Shown: positions 17,426 through 26,253 of the stretch, one piece after another
Layout of the letters: every line of letters begins with the position of its first letter
Position numbering within the stretch: position 1 is the stretch's first letter
Assembly: GCF_031769195.1 (NCBI RefSeq)
Contig: NZ_JAVHNP010000006.1
Coordinates: 62,001 to 126,000 of the forward strand
Direction of reading: 5' to 3'
Source: Vreelandella sp031769195
Lineage (GTDB): Bacteria > Pseudomonadota > Gammaproteobacteria > Pseudomonadales > Halomonadaceae
Length of the DNA: 64,000 bases
Position numbers and translations under genes: made by a program
The notes under the pieces: model-generated
Told to the model about the DNA's origin: nothing
The model's input: only the letters and a program-made list of their open reading frames with translations
Databases searched by the model: none

Positions 17426-17905
17426 CTAGGGCGCCACCGATGCAGCCCCTAAAAAGCGCTGCTGCCAGTAGTCGATATCCAACGGGACGCTGACCACCGC
17501 CCGGCCGCTGCCGGGGGCGTGAATCATCTGGCGGTTGCCGCCGTAGATGCCAACGTGTGTGGCTTTATTGCCGTCGCCGAAAAACAGCAGGTCACCGGGG
17601 CGCGGAGCGTCTACTTGGGGAAGCGCACGGAACTGACCATCGGCCGTACGCGGCACGCGAATACCTGCGGCACGGTAGGTCATTTCAACCAATCCGGAAC
17701 AGTCCAGCCCATCGGGAGAGTTACCGCCAAAGCGGTAGGGGGTACCAATGGCCTGCTGCGCATGGGAGAGAATCAACGCGCGCTCCATCGATATCCCCGT
17801 GTGTGGGCTTGGGGCGGGGCTCATGGCAACATCTTTACTGGCACACCCTGCCAAGAGCAGCAGAGCCATAAGAGCCAACAGCGGAGAGAGGCGGGTCGAT
17901 GGCAT
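17426..17905 (-). CDS. NlpC/P60 family lipoprotein, cell-wall endopeptidase
   Basis: A 159-aa secreted lipoprotein. The signal peptide ends in the lipobox LLAGC (lipid-modified Cys near residue 21). The NlpC/P60 catalytic core is complete: GLDCSGLVEMTY (nucleophile Cys), HVGIYGG (His) and QMIHAPGSG (third residue). These enzymes cut D-Glu/mDAP bonds in murein, acting from the outer membrane into the periplasm. It is the last gene of a long minus-strand run, 75 bp after the histidine phosphatase, with a possible terminator between. Confidence 0.9.
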   Translation of the reverse strand: MPSTRLSPLLALMALLLLAGCASKDVAMSPAPSPHTGISMERALILSHAQQAIGTPYRFGGNSPDGLDCSGLVEMTYRAAGIRVPRTADGQFRALPQVDAPRPGDLLFFGDGNKATHVGIYGGNRQMIHAPGSGRAVVSVPLDIDYWQQRFLGAASVAP

Positions 17906-17916
17906 GAAAACGCTCC

Positions 17917-17949
17917 AAAAAAGCTTAGAGCTCTTATCATGGCCTAAGC
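17917..17949 (-). terminator. Possible terminator between histidine phosphatase and NlpC genes
   Basis: On the minus strand GCTTAG pairs with CTAAGC across a 15-nt loop and is followed by six T residues. The short stem makes it a moderate candidate for ending the phn operon. Confidence 0.4.
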
Positions 17950-17980
17950 ACCGTTGACCCGCTACTGCTTCACGCTGGCC

Positions 17981-18610
17981 TTATCGCCCAATCCACTCGA
18001 TAAACGTACTCTCACCCAGGGCATGGCGTTCGTGACGCAGGCGGCTCATGGCAGCATAGGGCAAATCCATCACCAGCCCGTTGCTGAGCGGCTGCGCTAA
18101 CACCTGGCGCAACAGCGCGTTGCACACAAACAGGTGGGCCACCACCAATACATGATGTCCGGGGGGATTCGCCAACAGCCTACGCCACGCTTCGCTGACG
18201 CGGGCATCCAGCTCCGCTAGGGTTTCTCCCCCTGGCGGAGCGGTACGGGCAGGGTCGAACCAGAAAGCGCTCATCTGCTCGGTGCCTTCCTGCTCATATA
18301 CCTGGGCATAGGTTTTCCCCTCCCACTCGCCCAGGTGCAGCTCGGCTAGGTCGTCGTCCACCTGCACCGGCAGGTCGAACTCCTCCCCCAACCAGAGCGC
18401 AAATTCGCGACAGCGGGCCAACGGTGAGCTGACAATAGCGTCATAGGGTGGCCGACCCTCCACCGTGTGGCGCATCACTGCATCGGTCACCTGCTGCCAG
18501 CCAGTATCGCTGAGCGGATGGTCGGTACTGCCCCGTAGCATGCGCCCACCCTGAGGTTCTCCGTGGCGCATCAGGTCAATCGTTGTGATTTCGGCATTGG
18601 CAAAGCGCAT
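17981..18610 (-). CDS. Histidine phosphatase family protein, last gene of the phn operon
   Basis: A 209-aa phosphatase of the phosphoglycerate-mutase-like superfamily. The catalytic LMRHGEP is at residues 13-19, with the conserved Arg in SSPLARCREFA, the acidic LHLGEWEG and the second His in VVAHLFVCN. It starts 25 bp after the second phnE, so it is almost surely co-transcribed with the transporter. Its job may be to release phosphate from an imported ester; alpha-ribazole phosphatase and other members share the same motifs, so the substrate is open. Confidence 0.82.
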   Translation of the reverse strand: MRFANAEITTIDLMRHGEPQGGRMLRGSTDHPLSDTGWQQVTDAVMRHTVEGRPPYDAIVSSPLARCREFALWLGEEFDLPVQVDDDLAELHLGEWEGKTYAQVYEQEGTEQMSAFWFDPARTAPPGGETLAELDARVSEAWRRLLANPPGHHVLVVAHLFVCNALLRQVLAQPLSNGLVMDLPYAAMSRLRHERHALGESTFIEWIGR

Positions 18611-18635
18611 CGCGGCCCTCCCCTTAGCTGGCCGG

Positions 18636-19451
18636 TTAAATAATGGCGTGACGCACGCGCGCAGAGACCCACTCGGATACTAGTACCGTGGCGAAAATCA
18701 GCGCGAAAATCACGCTAACCTGATTCCAGGCCAGGCTGTTGATAGAAGCATTGAGCTGCAAACCGATACCACCTGCCCCTACCAGCCCCAATACCGTCGA
18801 TTCACGGATATTGATATCCCATCGGTAGACGCTGATTCCCGCAAAGGCGGGCATGATTTGCGGCAGCACGCCGTAGTTCATTACCTGCAAGCGACTGGCA
18901 CCGGTGGCGCTGATGGCCTCTACTGGCGTGGGATGAATCTCCTCAATGGCTTCGTAGAGCAGCTTGCCCACAAAACCAATGGAGCGCAGCGCGATGGCAA
19001 TGATGCCCGCCAGCATGCCGGGGCCCAAAATGGTCACCAACAGCATGGCCCAAATGAGTGAGTTAATAGAACGCGAGGAAACAATAATCATCAACGCCAA
19101 ACTGCGCACCAGCGGATGCGGCGTGGTGTTGCGCGCGGCTAAAAACGCCACCGGAAATGCCATCATAATGCCCAGTGCCGTGCCTAGCGTGGCGATATTG
19201 ATCGTGTCCCACATCGGCTTCCACAGTACGCTGGCATACTCCCAGCGGGGCGGCAACATACGGCTAATCAGGTCGCTACCCTGGCGACCAGCGTCTTCCA
19301 CAAACACCCACATGGTGTTGTCAGAGATCACTTTCCAGCAGAGTAAGAACAGGCTGATCCCCGTCAGCCAAGCGATATACTGTAGCCACTGGGCGCGGGT
19401 GGTGCGCCGCTGCCACTGCGGCACCCCTTTAGATGAAGATGAAACCGGCAT
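18636..19451 (-). CDS. phnE: Phosphonate-type ABC transporter permease PhnE (second copy)
   Basis: Inner-membrane subunit, 271 aa. Typical PhnE pieces are AFPVAFLAARNTTP, SRSINSLIWAMLLV and the coupling loop EEIHPTPVEAISATGASRLQVMNYGVLPQ, where the ATPase docks. The C-terminus RESTVLGLVGAGGIGLQLN is conserved. The two permease genes are tandem and probably form a heterodimer. The gap to the first copy is 62 bp. Confidence 0.9.
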   Translation of the reverse strand: MPVSSSSKGVPQWQRRTTRAQWLQYIAWLTGISLFLLCWKVISDNTMWVFVEDAGRQGSDLISRMLPPRWEYASVLWKPMWDTINIATLGTALGIMMAFPVAFLAARNTTPHPLVRSLALMIIVSSRSINSLIWAMLLVTILGPGMLAGIIAIALRSIGFVGKLLYEAIEEIHPTPVEAISATGASRLQVMNYGVLPQIMPAFAGISVYRWDINIRESTVLGLVGAGGIGLQLNASINSLAWNQVSVIFALIFATVLVSEWVSARVRHAII

Positions 19452-19513
19452 GGGTGATTCCTTTTGCCTACAGGCTGTACGTAAGGGATGAGCGACAAAC
19501 GTATGGCGCTTGT

Positions 19514-20341
19514 CTACTGAGTCCAGCGGCGCACGTGGCTGGAGGCGTACTCGCTCATTAATACAATCGCGATGATAATAAGCAGGATGGCGGCTGACGT
19601 GCCGTACTCATAGCGGCTGAGCGAGGTATTGAGCGTCGCTCCAATGCCTCCGGCCCCGACAATGCCTATCACCGATGACTCACGGAAGTTAATGTCCAGC
19701 CGGTACATGGAAAGTCCGATTAAACGCGGCATTACCTGCGGCTGCACGGCATGATTCATGGTTTGCCACCAACTGGCACCGGTAGCACGTACGGCTTCCA
19801 CCTGTTTCCAGTCGAGGTCTTCAATATCTTCTGCCAGCAGTTTGGCCATAAACCCGATGGTGGCAAAGGCCAGGGTTAACATGCCCGCGAACGGGCCAAA
19901 GCCGAACATCACCACAAACAAGATCGCGATAATAATTTCCTGGAAGGTACGCGAGACGGCAATAATTGCCCGACACACCGCATACACCGGCAACGGCGCA
20001 ATGTTTTTGGCAGCCCCTAAGCCCACGGGAATGGCCAGCAAAACGCCGATGACGGTGGAGGTCAGTGTCATGGTCAGGCTTTCCATTAACCCGGCCATAA
20101 TGTCGTTTTGTCGGCTCATGAAATCAGGCTGCAAAAACGCACCTAGAAAGTTTAGCGCCCGCCCCGAGCCTTCCGCGACGCGCGCCCAATTCACTTCCAC
20201 CGATGCCAGCGCCAGCAGCAGATACACCACACCCCCCAACACCAGCGCCCAACGCAGCCGAGGGCTTTCAATCAGCGGCAGCCGCTGCCACTGGCCTTGG
20301 CGGGCACTCTGCTGGCGCGCAGAAGAGTTCGCCGTGCTCAT
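19514..20341 (-). CDS. phnE: Phosphonate-type ABC transporter permease PhnE (first copy)
   Basis: Inner-membrane subunit, 275 aa, paralogous to the next gene. It shows LAIPVGLGAAKNIAP, SRTFQEIIIAILFV, the coupling loop EDIEDLDWKQVEAVRATGAS and RESSVIGIVGAGGIGATLN. The ATG overlaps the phnC stop (ATGA), so translation is coupled. The N-terminal 30 residues are polar and cytoplasmic. Confidence 0.9.
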   Translation of the reverse strand: MSTANSSARQQSARQGQWQRLPLIESPRLRWALVLGGVVYLLLALASVEVNWARVAEGSGRALNFLGAFLQPDFMSRQNDIMAGLMESLTMTLTSTVIGVLLAIPVGLGAAKNIAPLPVYAVCRAIIAVSRTFQEIIIAILFVVMFGFGPFAGMLTLAFATIGFMAKLLAEDIEDLDWKQVEAVRATGASWWQTMNHAVQPQVMPRLIGLSMYRLDINFRESSVIGIVGAGGIGATLNTSLSRYEYGTSAAILLIIIAIVLMSEYASSHVRRWTQ

Positions 20342-21207
20342 TGCGCGCCTCCACTTGCCAGCAGGCTTTGGCGTGGAGCGGGATGAGAGTGGGACGCACG
20401 CAGCGGCTCAGCGGAGTGCTTCACTTGCTCGCCATCTTCTTCCTCGGCAGGCTCGGGCGTGGTTTCCCAATCTTCCTCACCGTAAATAGTGGTGAGAATA
20501 TCGCTGGTGAGTTCACTGGGCTTGCCGTCGAACACAATTTTCCCGGCGCGCAGACCCACAATGCGATCCGCAAACTGCTGGGCCAGCGCCACATCGTGAA
20601 TATTGATAATGGCGGCCAGCTCGCGTTCGGCGCACAGCTCGCGAATCAAACGCATAATTTGGCGGGATGTTTTCGGGTCGAGGCTCGCGGTGGGCTCGTC
20701 TACCAGCAACAGCTTGGGGCTTTGCAGCAGCGCACGGGCAATGCCCACCCGCTGGCGCTGCCCACCGGAGAGCGCATCGGCGCGCTTATCAATCGCATGG
20801 GGCAGGCCAACGCGTTCCAGCAGGCGAAACGCCTCCGCCACGGCTTGCTGCGGGTAACGGCGTAAGAAGCTGCGCCAGAACCCCACATAGCCCAGCTGGC
20901 CAGAGAGCACGTTCTCCATCACACTCAAGCGGTCCACCAGCGCATACTCTTGGAAAATCATCCCCATAGAGCGGCGCGCATGGCGCAGGCGGCTACCTGA
21001 GAGTTTCGTCAGCTCCACATCTTCCAGTCGGATGCTGCCTTGGGTGGGTTCTACCAGCCGGTTAACGCAGCGAATCAACGTGCTCTTTCCCGCACCAGAC
21101 GGGCCAATGAGGGCCATAACCTGCCCTTTTGGCAGCGAGAGCTGGATATCGGTCAGCGCGTGGTCGCCGGTGGGGTAACGTTTGCCAACGCCGGTGAGTG
21201 TCAACAT
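20338..21207 (-). CDS. phnC: Phosphonate-type ABC transporter ATP-binding protein PhnC
   Basis: A 289-aa ATPase. Walker A GPSGAGKST is at about residues 33-41, the signature is LSGGQRQRVGIARAL, Walker B is LLLVDEPTASLDP and the switch region is NIHDVALA. The last 45 residues are a polar, acidic extension (EEDWETTPEPAEEEDGEQ) beyond the normal PhnC end, in keeping with the acidic surfaces of halophile proteins. It follows phnD after 122 bp containing a strong hairpin. Confidence 0.92.
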   Translation of the reverse strand: MLTLTGVGKRYPTGDHALTDIQLSLPKGQVMALIGPSGAGKSTLIRCVNRLVEPTQGSIRLEDVELTKLSGSRLRHARRSMGMIFQEYALVDRLSVMENVLSGQLGYVGFWRSFLRRYPQQAVAEAFRLLERVGLPHAIDKRADALSGGQRQRVGIARALLQSPKLLLVDEPTASLDPKTSRQIMRLIRELCAERELAAIINIHDVALAQQFADRIVGLRAGKIVFDGKPSELTSDILTTIYGEEDWETTPEPAEEEDGEQVKHSAEPLRASHSHPAPRQSLLASGGAQ

Positions 21208-21276
21208 GGAGGGTGCCTCAGTGTCTTTGCTTACGCGCCTGCCTTCGCAAGCACGTATCTCATCGCTACATAGCGG

Positions 21277-21306
21277 CTCGGCCAGGAAGCTGCCTTCCTG
21301 GCCGAG
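21277..21306 (-). other. Strong intercistronic hairpin between phnD and phnC
   Basis: A 13-bp perfect stem (21277-21289 with 21294-21306) and a CTGC loop lie 23 bp after the phnD stop. There is no T-run, so it probably protects the phnD mRNA 3' end, raising receptor over transporter levels, rather than ending transcription fully. Confidence 0.7.
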
Positions 21307-21329
21307 ATCAGGAGGGGTTGTCGGTTACG

Positions 21330-22307
21330 TTAGTCGCAGTCGTACGTCACACCGTTAGCGTCGGCAATGGTACGAATCACCGACCAGTTCTCCTGATAAG
21401 TAATCGGAATAAACTGTGCTTCGCCGGAGTTGGCGAACTCAGCTTCCAGTGCACTGCCTTCCCAGTCGTAGCTGAAGAACGCATCCTGAATCTGCTGGGC
21501 AAGCTCAGGATTCAGGTTGTTTGCCAAGCCGTAGGCCGTGGTGGGGAAGGTTTCAGAGGTGTAGATAACGTTGTAATCATCGGCACTCACCACATCGCGA
21601 GACAGCATGCGCTTGGCAACGGAGTTAGCAATGGCGGCAGCGTCGTAATCTTTATTCACCACGCCCAGGATGGAGTTGTCGTGGGAACCGGAGAAGGCCG
21701 TTTCAAAATCTTCGCCCGCGGCCAAGCCATACTCAGACATCAGCAGCGCTGAGGGCGCGCGGAAACCGGAGTTGGATGTTTCAGAGGTAAAGGCCAACTG
21801 GCGACCCGCTAAGTCTGCCACCGTCTCAATGCCGCTATCGGGGTAGGTGATGATTTCCATCTCATAGCCAAAGCTACCGTCTTCAGCGGCCATCATGGCA
21901 AAGGGACGGAAGCCACCGCAGTTCACCGCCACCGGTACGCCGCCGGTGTTGAAACCCGCCACATGCAGACGGCCAGCGCGTAGCGCTTCTTGCTGGGCAG
22001 CGTTGGACTGTACCGGGAAGAACTGGACGTTTTTACCGGTAGCCTCGCTCAGGTGATCCAGGAAATCTGCCCATACATCCGCATAGACCGCCGGGTCTTC
22101 CACTGGCGTGTAGGCAAACACCAGCGTATCTGGGTCTACCCACTGCGACTCATCGCTGGGCATATCCGCGATCATATCGCCGTCGTTATCGACATAGCGT
22201 GAAGAGAGATCTGCCGAAGCCGTCACGGCAGCCAGTGCAAACGTGCCTGCCACGGCGGCGCTCAGCAGCGTACGAGAGAAAGAGAGTGTGTGTATGGGAG
22301 TGTGCAT
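21330..22307 (-). CDS. phnD: Phosphonate/phosphite-type ABC transporter substrate-binding protein PhnD
   Basis: Periplasmic receptor, 325 aa, with a signal peptide ending near residue 33 (ALAAVTASA). The PhnD fold is marked by LVFAYTPVEDPAVY, VQSNAAQQEALRAGRLHVAGFNTG and the ligand loop FTSETSNSGFRAPSA. A short acidic segment, YVDNDGDMIADMPSD, sits between the signal and the core and is not in classical PhnD; it resembles an EF-hand-like loop. The AGGTG ribosome site precedes the ATG. A six-half-site PhoB array lies upstream. No C-P lyase genes are in the window, so phosphite, phosphonate or phosphate are all possible ligands. Confidence 0.9.
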   Translation of the reverse strand: MHTPIHTLSFSRTLLSAAVAGTFALAAVTASADLSSRYVDNDGDMIADMPSDESQWVDPDTLVFAYTPVEDPAVYADVWADFLDHLSEATGKNVQFFPVQSNAAQQEALRAGRLHVAGFNTGGVPVAVNCGGFRPFAMMAAEDGSFGYEMEIITYPDSGIETVADLAGRQLAFTSETSNSGFRAPSALLMSEYGLAAGEDFETAFSGSHDNSILGVVNKDYDAAAIANSVAKRMLSRDVVSADDYNVIYTSETFPTTAYGLANNLNPELAQQIQDAFFSYDWEGSALEAEFANSGEAQFIPITYQENWSVIRTIADANGVTYDCD

Positions 22308-22342
22308 GGGTCACCTAACCGGGTTGTGAAATGTTAGGCGTT

Positions 22343-22420
22343 ATCATGCGGGGGCGATATGACAGTGGCAGGACACTCCCATGACGCCTCTGTGACGGCT
22401 AAATGACAGCCTAGTGACAC
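22343..22420 (-). promoter_or_regulatory. PhoB array (six half-sites) and promoter of phnDCEE
   Basis: On the minus strand, reading toward phnD, six 7-mers follow each other with exactly 4-bp spacers: GTGTCAC, CTGTCAT, CCGTCAC, GCGTCAT, GTGTCCT, CTGTCAT (22420 down to 22359). That is 11-bp periodicity over 62 bp, enough for three PhoB dimers. Ten bases later is the -10 CATGAT (22348-22343). The first half-site overlaps the last codons of the EAL-CBS-GGDEF gene. Confidence 0.88.
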
Positions 22421-24165
22421 TCCCCCACGCAGCAACCGCGACGCTCTACAAATAGGCTGTTGCCGGTGATTTTCTTGGCTTGATGCTTGAGCTCTGACAG
22501 CTGAGCGGCAATATCCAACGCCTTGCAAGGGGCGGGATCGCTAATCGGCTTCACGGCAATCGAGACGCTCACAAAGGGAAAAAACGTCACGCCTCCCTGA
22601 CGGCTTTCGATGGTAATACCGCCCTGCTGGCGATCCTCTTCGTCGTAAAACCCAGGGGCCATCACCTCAAAAGAGTGAAGGATTTGCTGACAGACCGTCT
22701 CCCAGTGCGCTATGGGCAGCAGCATCATAAAGTCGTCACCGCCAATATGGCCGATAAAGCCACCGGCACTCTCTACTTGTGCCTGCAAGAGTCGCGATAA
22801 CGAAATAATCACGTGGTCGCCCCGGGCGTATCCGTAGGCATCGTTAAAGGCTTTGAAGTTATCTAAATCCACGTAGGCGGCCGCGAACCCGCTGCCTTGA
22901 GATAAATAAGAGGCCAGGGTTTCGTTAATCAGAATATTGCCGGGCAAGCCTGTGAGCGGATTGGCGTGGCGCGCCTGGCGCACCTGAATCGCGGTAATTT
23001 CTCGCAACAGGTCAACGATGTTGCCCATGCCAAGATAGCGACCCACGTCATCGACGATGACGAAATCTTCCTGCTCGATATCGCGACTGTCGGTGAGCTG
23101 CTGGCTCAGCGCCTCCAGAGTAAGATCCGCGTCCGCGACGATCATTTTAGGATCGGCAATCTCCAACACACGGCGCTTGGCGTAAAGCGCGTGACTGTAC
23201 TGATTGGTAAACAGCGTTAGGAAAGCATTGCGGCGTACCACCGCGACGGGAACACCCTCTTCGATGACCGCCACACAGCGTAGGCGCGGGTCTTCACGAA
23301 AACGCTCGGCAAGTGCGGGCACCGAACAGGTGGCCGACACGCTCTCAATCGGGCGCAAAATGGAGTGTGCGGTGCGCCCTGCCGGGCTCTTAAGCTGAGT
23401 AGTCGCAGGCAGCAGCGTATTGAGCTGCATGGGCGGTTGCATACTAGGCCGGGCAAAGTAGAACCCTTGCAATAGCGCCAGCCCACGATCTAACTCCCAT
23501 AGGCAGAGATGCTCAGCGGCCGTTTCCACCCCTTCCGCAATGAGTTGGCAATCGAGGCTGCGCGCTACATCCAAAATGGAGCGCAGAAACTCGCGCTTAG
23601 CGGGCTCTTGATCAATCCCAGAGATAAAATGGCGATCTAGTTTGACGAAATCGGGCCGTAGCTCAGACCAATGACGCAGGCTTGAGTGCCCGGCCCCTAG
23701 GTCATCTAACGCCACTTGAAAGCCCATGTCGCGGTAGTGATCCACCGCTTGGCGCATTAATTCGTAGTCGTGAATCGGCACATGCTCGGTCAACTCAATG
23801 ACCACGCGCTCCGGAGGCAGACCACTCTCTTGTATAAAGCTTAGCGTCAGCCCTTCCCGAAAATCTCGCTCAACGATAGTGAGTGGCATCACATTGAGAA
23901 ATAGCAGTCCCGGCAGTTCAAGCTCGGCAAAGCGGCGAATGGCAAGCCTGCGGCACAGCAAATCCAGCTCGACCAGCAGGCCCGCCTGGGTGGCCACATC
24001 AAATAACCGCAGCGGAGAGTGCAGCGGGGACGTTTTTGGCCCACGAATCAGCGCTTCATAGCCGTAAATGGCCTGCTGATTGGCGTCCACGATGGGTTGG
24101 AACAGCACGTGCAGCTCTTCTGCCGCAATAATTTGATTTAGCCACTGCGCTTCTTGTGCGGTCAT
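22411..24165 (-). CDS. EAL-CBS pair-GGDEF protein
   Basis: A 584-aa cytosolic protein with the unusual order EAL first. The EAL domain (about 10-245) has YGYEALIRG, LDDLGAGHSSL and KLDRHF. The middle (about 260-390) is a CBS pair (LRCVAVIEEGVPVAVVRRNAFLTLF, then DFVIVDDVGRYLGMGNIVDLL), which in other proteins binds adenine nucleotides. The C-terminal GGDEF domain reads HIGGDDF, with Asp replacing the usual Glu, so cyclase activity is doubtful. The C-terminus has several Cys (RRGCCVGECH). A Pho box lies upstream. It sits between phoD-like and phn genes, tying c-di-GMP to phosphate status. Confidence 0.88.
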   Translation of the reverse strand: MTAQEAQWLNQIIAAEELHVLFQPIVDANQQAIYGYEALIRGPKTSPLHSPLRLFDVATQAGLLVELDLLCRRLAIRRFAELELPGLLFLNVMPLTIVERDFREGLTLSFIQESGLPPERVVIELTEHVPIHDYELMRQAVDHYRDMGFQVALDDLGAGHSSLRHWSELRPDFVKLDRHFISGIDQEPAKREFLRSILDVARSLDCQLIAEGVETAAEHLCLWELDRGLALLQGFYFARPSMQPPMQLNTLLPATTQLKSPAGRTAHSILRPIESVSATCSVPALAERFREDPRLRCVAVIEEGVPVAVVRRNAFLTLFTNQYSHALYAKRRVLEIADPKMIVADADLTLEALSQQLTDSRDIEQEDFVIVDDVGRYLGMGNIVDLLREITAIQVRQARHANPLTGLPGNILINETLASYLSQGSGFAAAYVDLDNFKAFNDAYGYARGDHVIISLSRLLQAQVESAGGFIGHIGGDDFMMLLPIAHWETVCQQILHSFEVMAPGFYDEEDRQQGGITIESRQGGVTFFPFVSVSIAVKPISDPAPCKALDIAAQLSELKHQAKKITGNSLFVERRGCCVGECH

Positions 24166-24255
24166 ATGCCTGCTGCCCTATCAAACGTCGACTATCCCTA
24201 TGATTTGTAACGCTCCATGAGGAAGGTTCTAGGGCAGCAAGCCTGCGTCATTGTG

Positions 24256-24273
24256 ATGACATTTGTATGACAG
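24256..24273 (-). promoter_or_regulatory. Pho box upstream of the EAL-CBS-GGDEF gene
   Basis: On the minus strand CTGTCAT, ACAA, ATGTCAT is a near-consensus 18-bp PhoB site, 91 bp upstream of the EAL-CBS-GGDEF start and just after the PhoD-like gene end. The hexamer at the expected -10 distance is poor (CAGGCT), so the exact promoter is uncertain. Confidence 0.65.
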
Positions 24274-24284
24274 CCAGCGCTGCT

Positions 24285-26207
24285 TTAGGGGTCGATAGGT
24301 ACCTTCGGCGGTGGAAACACCACATCGCCACCGCTGGCATCGAGCTGGCGAATATCCGTGGGCTTGCCCTGCTCATCCAGGCTCACCAAGCCAATGCCGC
24401 TAGCGTTCCAGAGCCGTTCACCGGCGCTGGCCTGGTCCGGGTCACGGGGGTAGATGCTTAACTTGCGCCGCTTAGTAAACCAGTTAAGCGGCGAGAGCGG
24501 CGCGTAGAGCCAGCGGTTTAAGCGGTCAAAGGTATTCAGCAACTGCTTAGGAAAGGTGTTTTTCACACCGCTGGAAGTGATTTGCCACAGCTGGGGCGCT
24601 CTTTTTTGGCGGCGCACCACAATGTCGTAAGCAAAGGAGTAGTGAACGTCACCGGACAGAATCACGTAGTTACCGGGGGTTTTGGAGTGCCGCCAGATAT
24701 GCAGCAGCACATTGGCCGCGCCGCGATGAGCCATCCAGTTTTCCGCATCCACCACCAGCGGTTTACCCACCAGGGTAAAGAGCTTTTGAATGGTTTCGAT
24801 CAGTTTGACGCCAAACATCGGCGCAGGCGAGACGATCACCGCGCTTTTGGTACCCAATAGCGCCTGCTGCATTTCCATCAGCGCTTCCCAGTCCATCAGC
24901 CCTGACGGACGGTTGGGGCTGCGCTCACTGCGCCAGCGGCGCGTGCGCGTATCCAGTACGATGAGGGCAGGCGTCCCCGGCACTTGAAACTCCCAGCCCT
25001 GAAAGCGCAGCAGCCGCTCGATGAACGCATCCTGGCTATTGGGGTTCAGCGGGCCGACATCATCAAACAGCGTGATCGCTTGATGCAGCAATGGGTTAAG
25101 TTTATCCGGCGCATTCCCCCACCCCTGACAGAGCAGGTAGGCTACCAGCGCGTTACCAATAATACGCTTGGAGAACGGGTGTCCGTAAGCGCAGCGCTCC
25201 CAATCGGCGGTCAGGTTCCAGTCATCGGTGACGTCGTGATCATCAAAAATCATCAGGCTGGGCACGTGCGCCATCAGCCGCGCGCACTGCGGCAACCCCT
25301 CTACAAACGCCTCGATCACCGCCTGCTCTTCACGGTAAACCTCAGTCTCCTTTTCTCCCAGCACCGGTGCGTCATACGCAATTACCTGCCATGGCGTGGG
25401 CGACCACACTAAACAGTACATGGCGAGCATTTCAGCCAGCGTCATCAGGTGGTTCTGAGCGTTGGCCGAGGTGAAGACCGGCTTTTTGACGCCGCCAAAA
25501 AAGCGCTCGCGCAGGGCCGCGTTGCTGGTGACATCCGGCAGCAATGCCTCCCGGTGGTAGTAGCTTTCCGGGGCGTTATAGAGCGCCTGACTATCATCGA
25601 CGGTAGCACCTTCCAGCAGCTCATCCACTAGCCCTAAGCGGGCAATCAGCGCATGCACTGCCCGCAGCGTGGGACCTGCCACATCATCCACGTACACCTG
25701 ATCGCCGGTCATCAGCAGCCACGCGGGCCACTCGGTGGGGGCTTCCTGACGCTCGGCTATCCACTGATCGGCCCGCACTAGCCCATCGATGCTGTCGTGA
25801 TGGGGTTTACGGCAGGAGCCGTGCATCAAGCGGTGGTGGCGGGATGCGAGTACAAAGCCAGGATAGGCGTAGCCCTCATGGCATAGCCACGGCGCCCACT
25901 CTGGCAGGGGCTGCCACTGCCCGTCAGGGCTTTGCACCTGAAGGTCGTAGGCAATACGGGTATCGGTGGGCAGTGCGGTGGGCAGGCTCAGGTCAATCGC
26001 GTAAATATAGGCATGCCGACCAATCGCTACGCACTGGTGAGCATGGTCTAACGCGTGGGTTTGCTGCTCCTCTTGCTCGGGGTTCAGCACTAGCTGCATG
26101 GTGATCGGCCGGGTCGCTACCAGCCATAAGATCAGCCGTGACGGCGATAGCCGACGCAGCAAAGGCCCAACCAACACGTCGGGTAACGTCGTGGCGATTT
26201 GTGTCAT
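24285..26207 (-). CDS. PhoD-like metallophosphatase (alkaline phosphatase D family)
   Basis: A 640-aa protein from the ATG at 26207, chosen over one nine codons upstream because AGAGG sits just before it. Residues 1-160 form a beta-rich accessory domain. The PhoD-like metallophosphatase core follows, with WLLMTGDQVYVDDV, LMIFDDHDVTDDWN and VILSGDVHYSF carrying the metal-binding Asp, Asn and His residues. No signal peptide is visible, unlike Bacillus PhoD, so it may act in the cytoplasm. It starts 46 bp after the histidine kinase stop and may belong to that operon. No Pho box was found immediately upstream. Confidence 0.85.
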   Translation of the reverse strand: MTQIATTLPDVLVGPLLRRLSPSRLILWLVATRPITMQLVLNPEQEEQQTHALDHAHQCVAIGRHAYIYAIDLSLPTALPTDTRIAYDLQVQSPDGQWQPLPEWAPWLCHEGYAYPGFVLASRHHRLMHGSCRKPHHDSIDGLVRADQWIAERQEAPTEWPAWLLMTGDQVYVDDVAGPTLRAVHALIARLGLVDELLEGATVDDSQALYNAPESYYHREALLPDVTSNAALRERFFGGVKKPVFTSANAQNHLMTLAEMLAMYCLVWSPTPWQVIAYDAPVLGEKETEVYREEQAVIEAFVEGLPQCARLMAHVPSLMIFDDHDVTDDWNLTADWERCAYGHPFSKRIIGNALVAYLLCQGWGNAPDKLNPLLHQAITLFDDVGPLNPNSQDAFIERLLRFQGWEFQVPGTPALIVLDTRTRRWRSERSPNRPSGLMDWEALMEMQQALLGTKSAVIVSPAPMFGVKLIETIQKLFTLVGKPLVVDAENWMAHRGAANVLLHIWRHSKTPGNYVILSGDVHYSFAYDIVVRRQKRAPQLWQITSSGVKNTFPKQLLNTFDRLNRWLYAPLSPLNWFTKRRKLSIYPRDPDQASAGERLWNASGIGLVSLDEQGKPTDIRQLDASGGDVVFPPPKVPIDP

Positions 26208-26253
26208 TTCACACCTCTGTGCTGTGTGTTGCATCGCTGCTTAACGAATCGTT

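Noticed and set aside
20203..20865. 220-aa plus-strand frame
   Set aside because: It is opposite phnC and phnE, which are secure; no homologous features.
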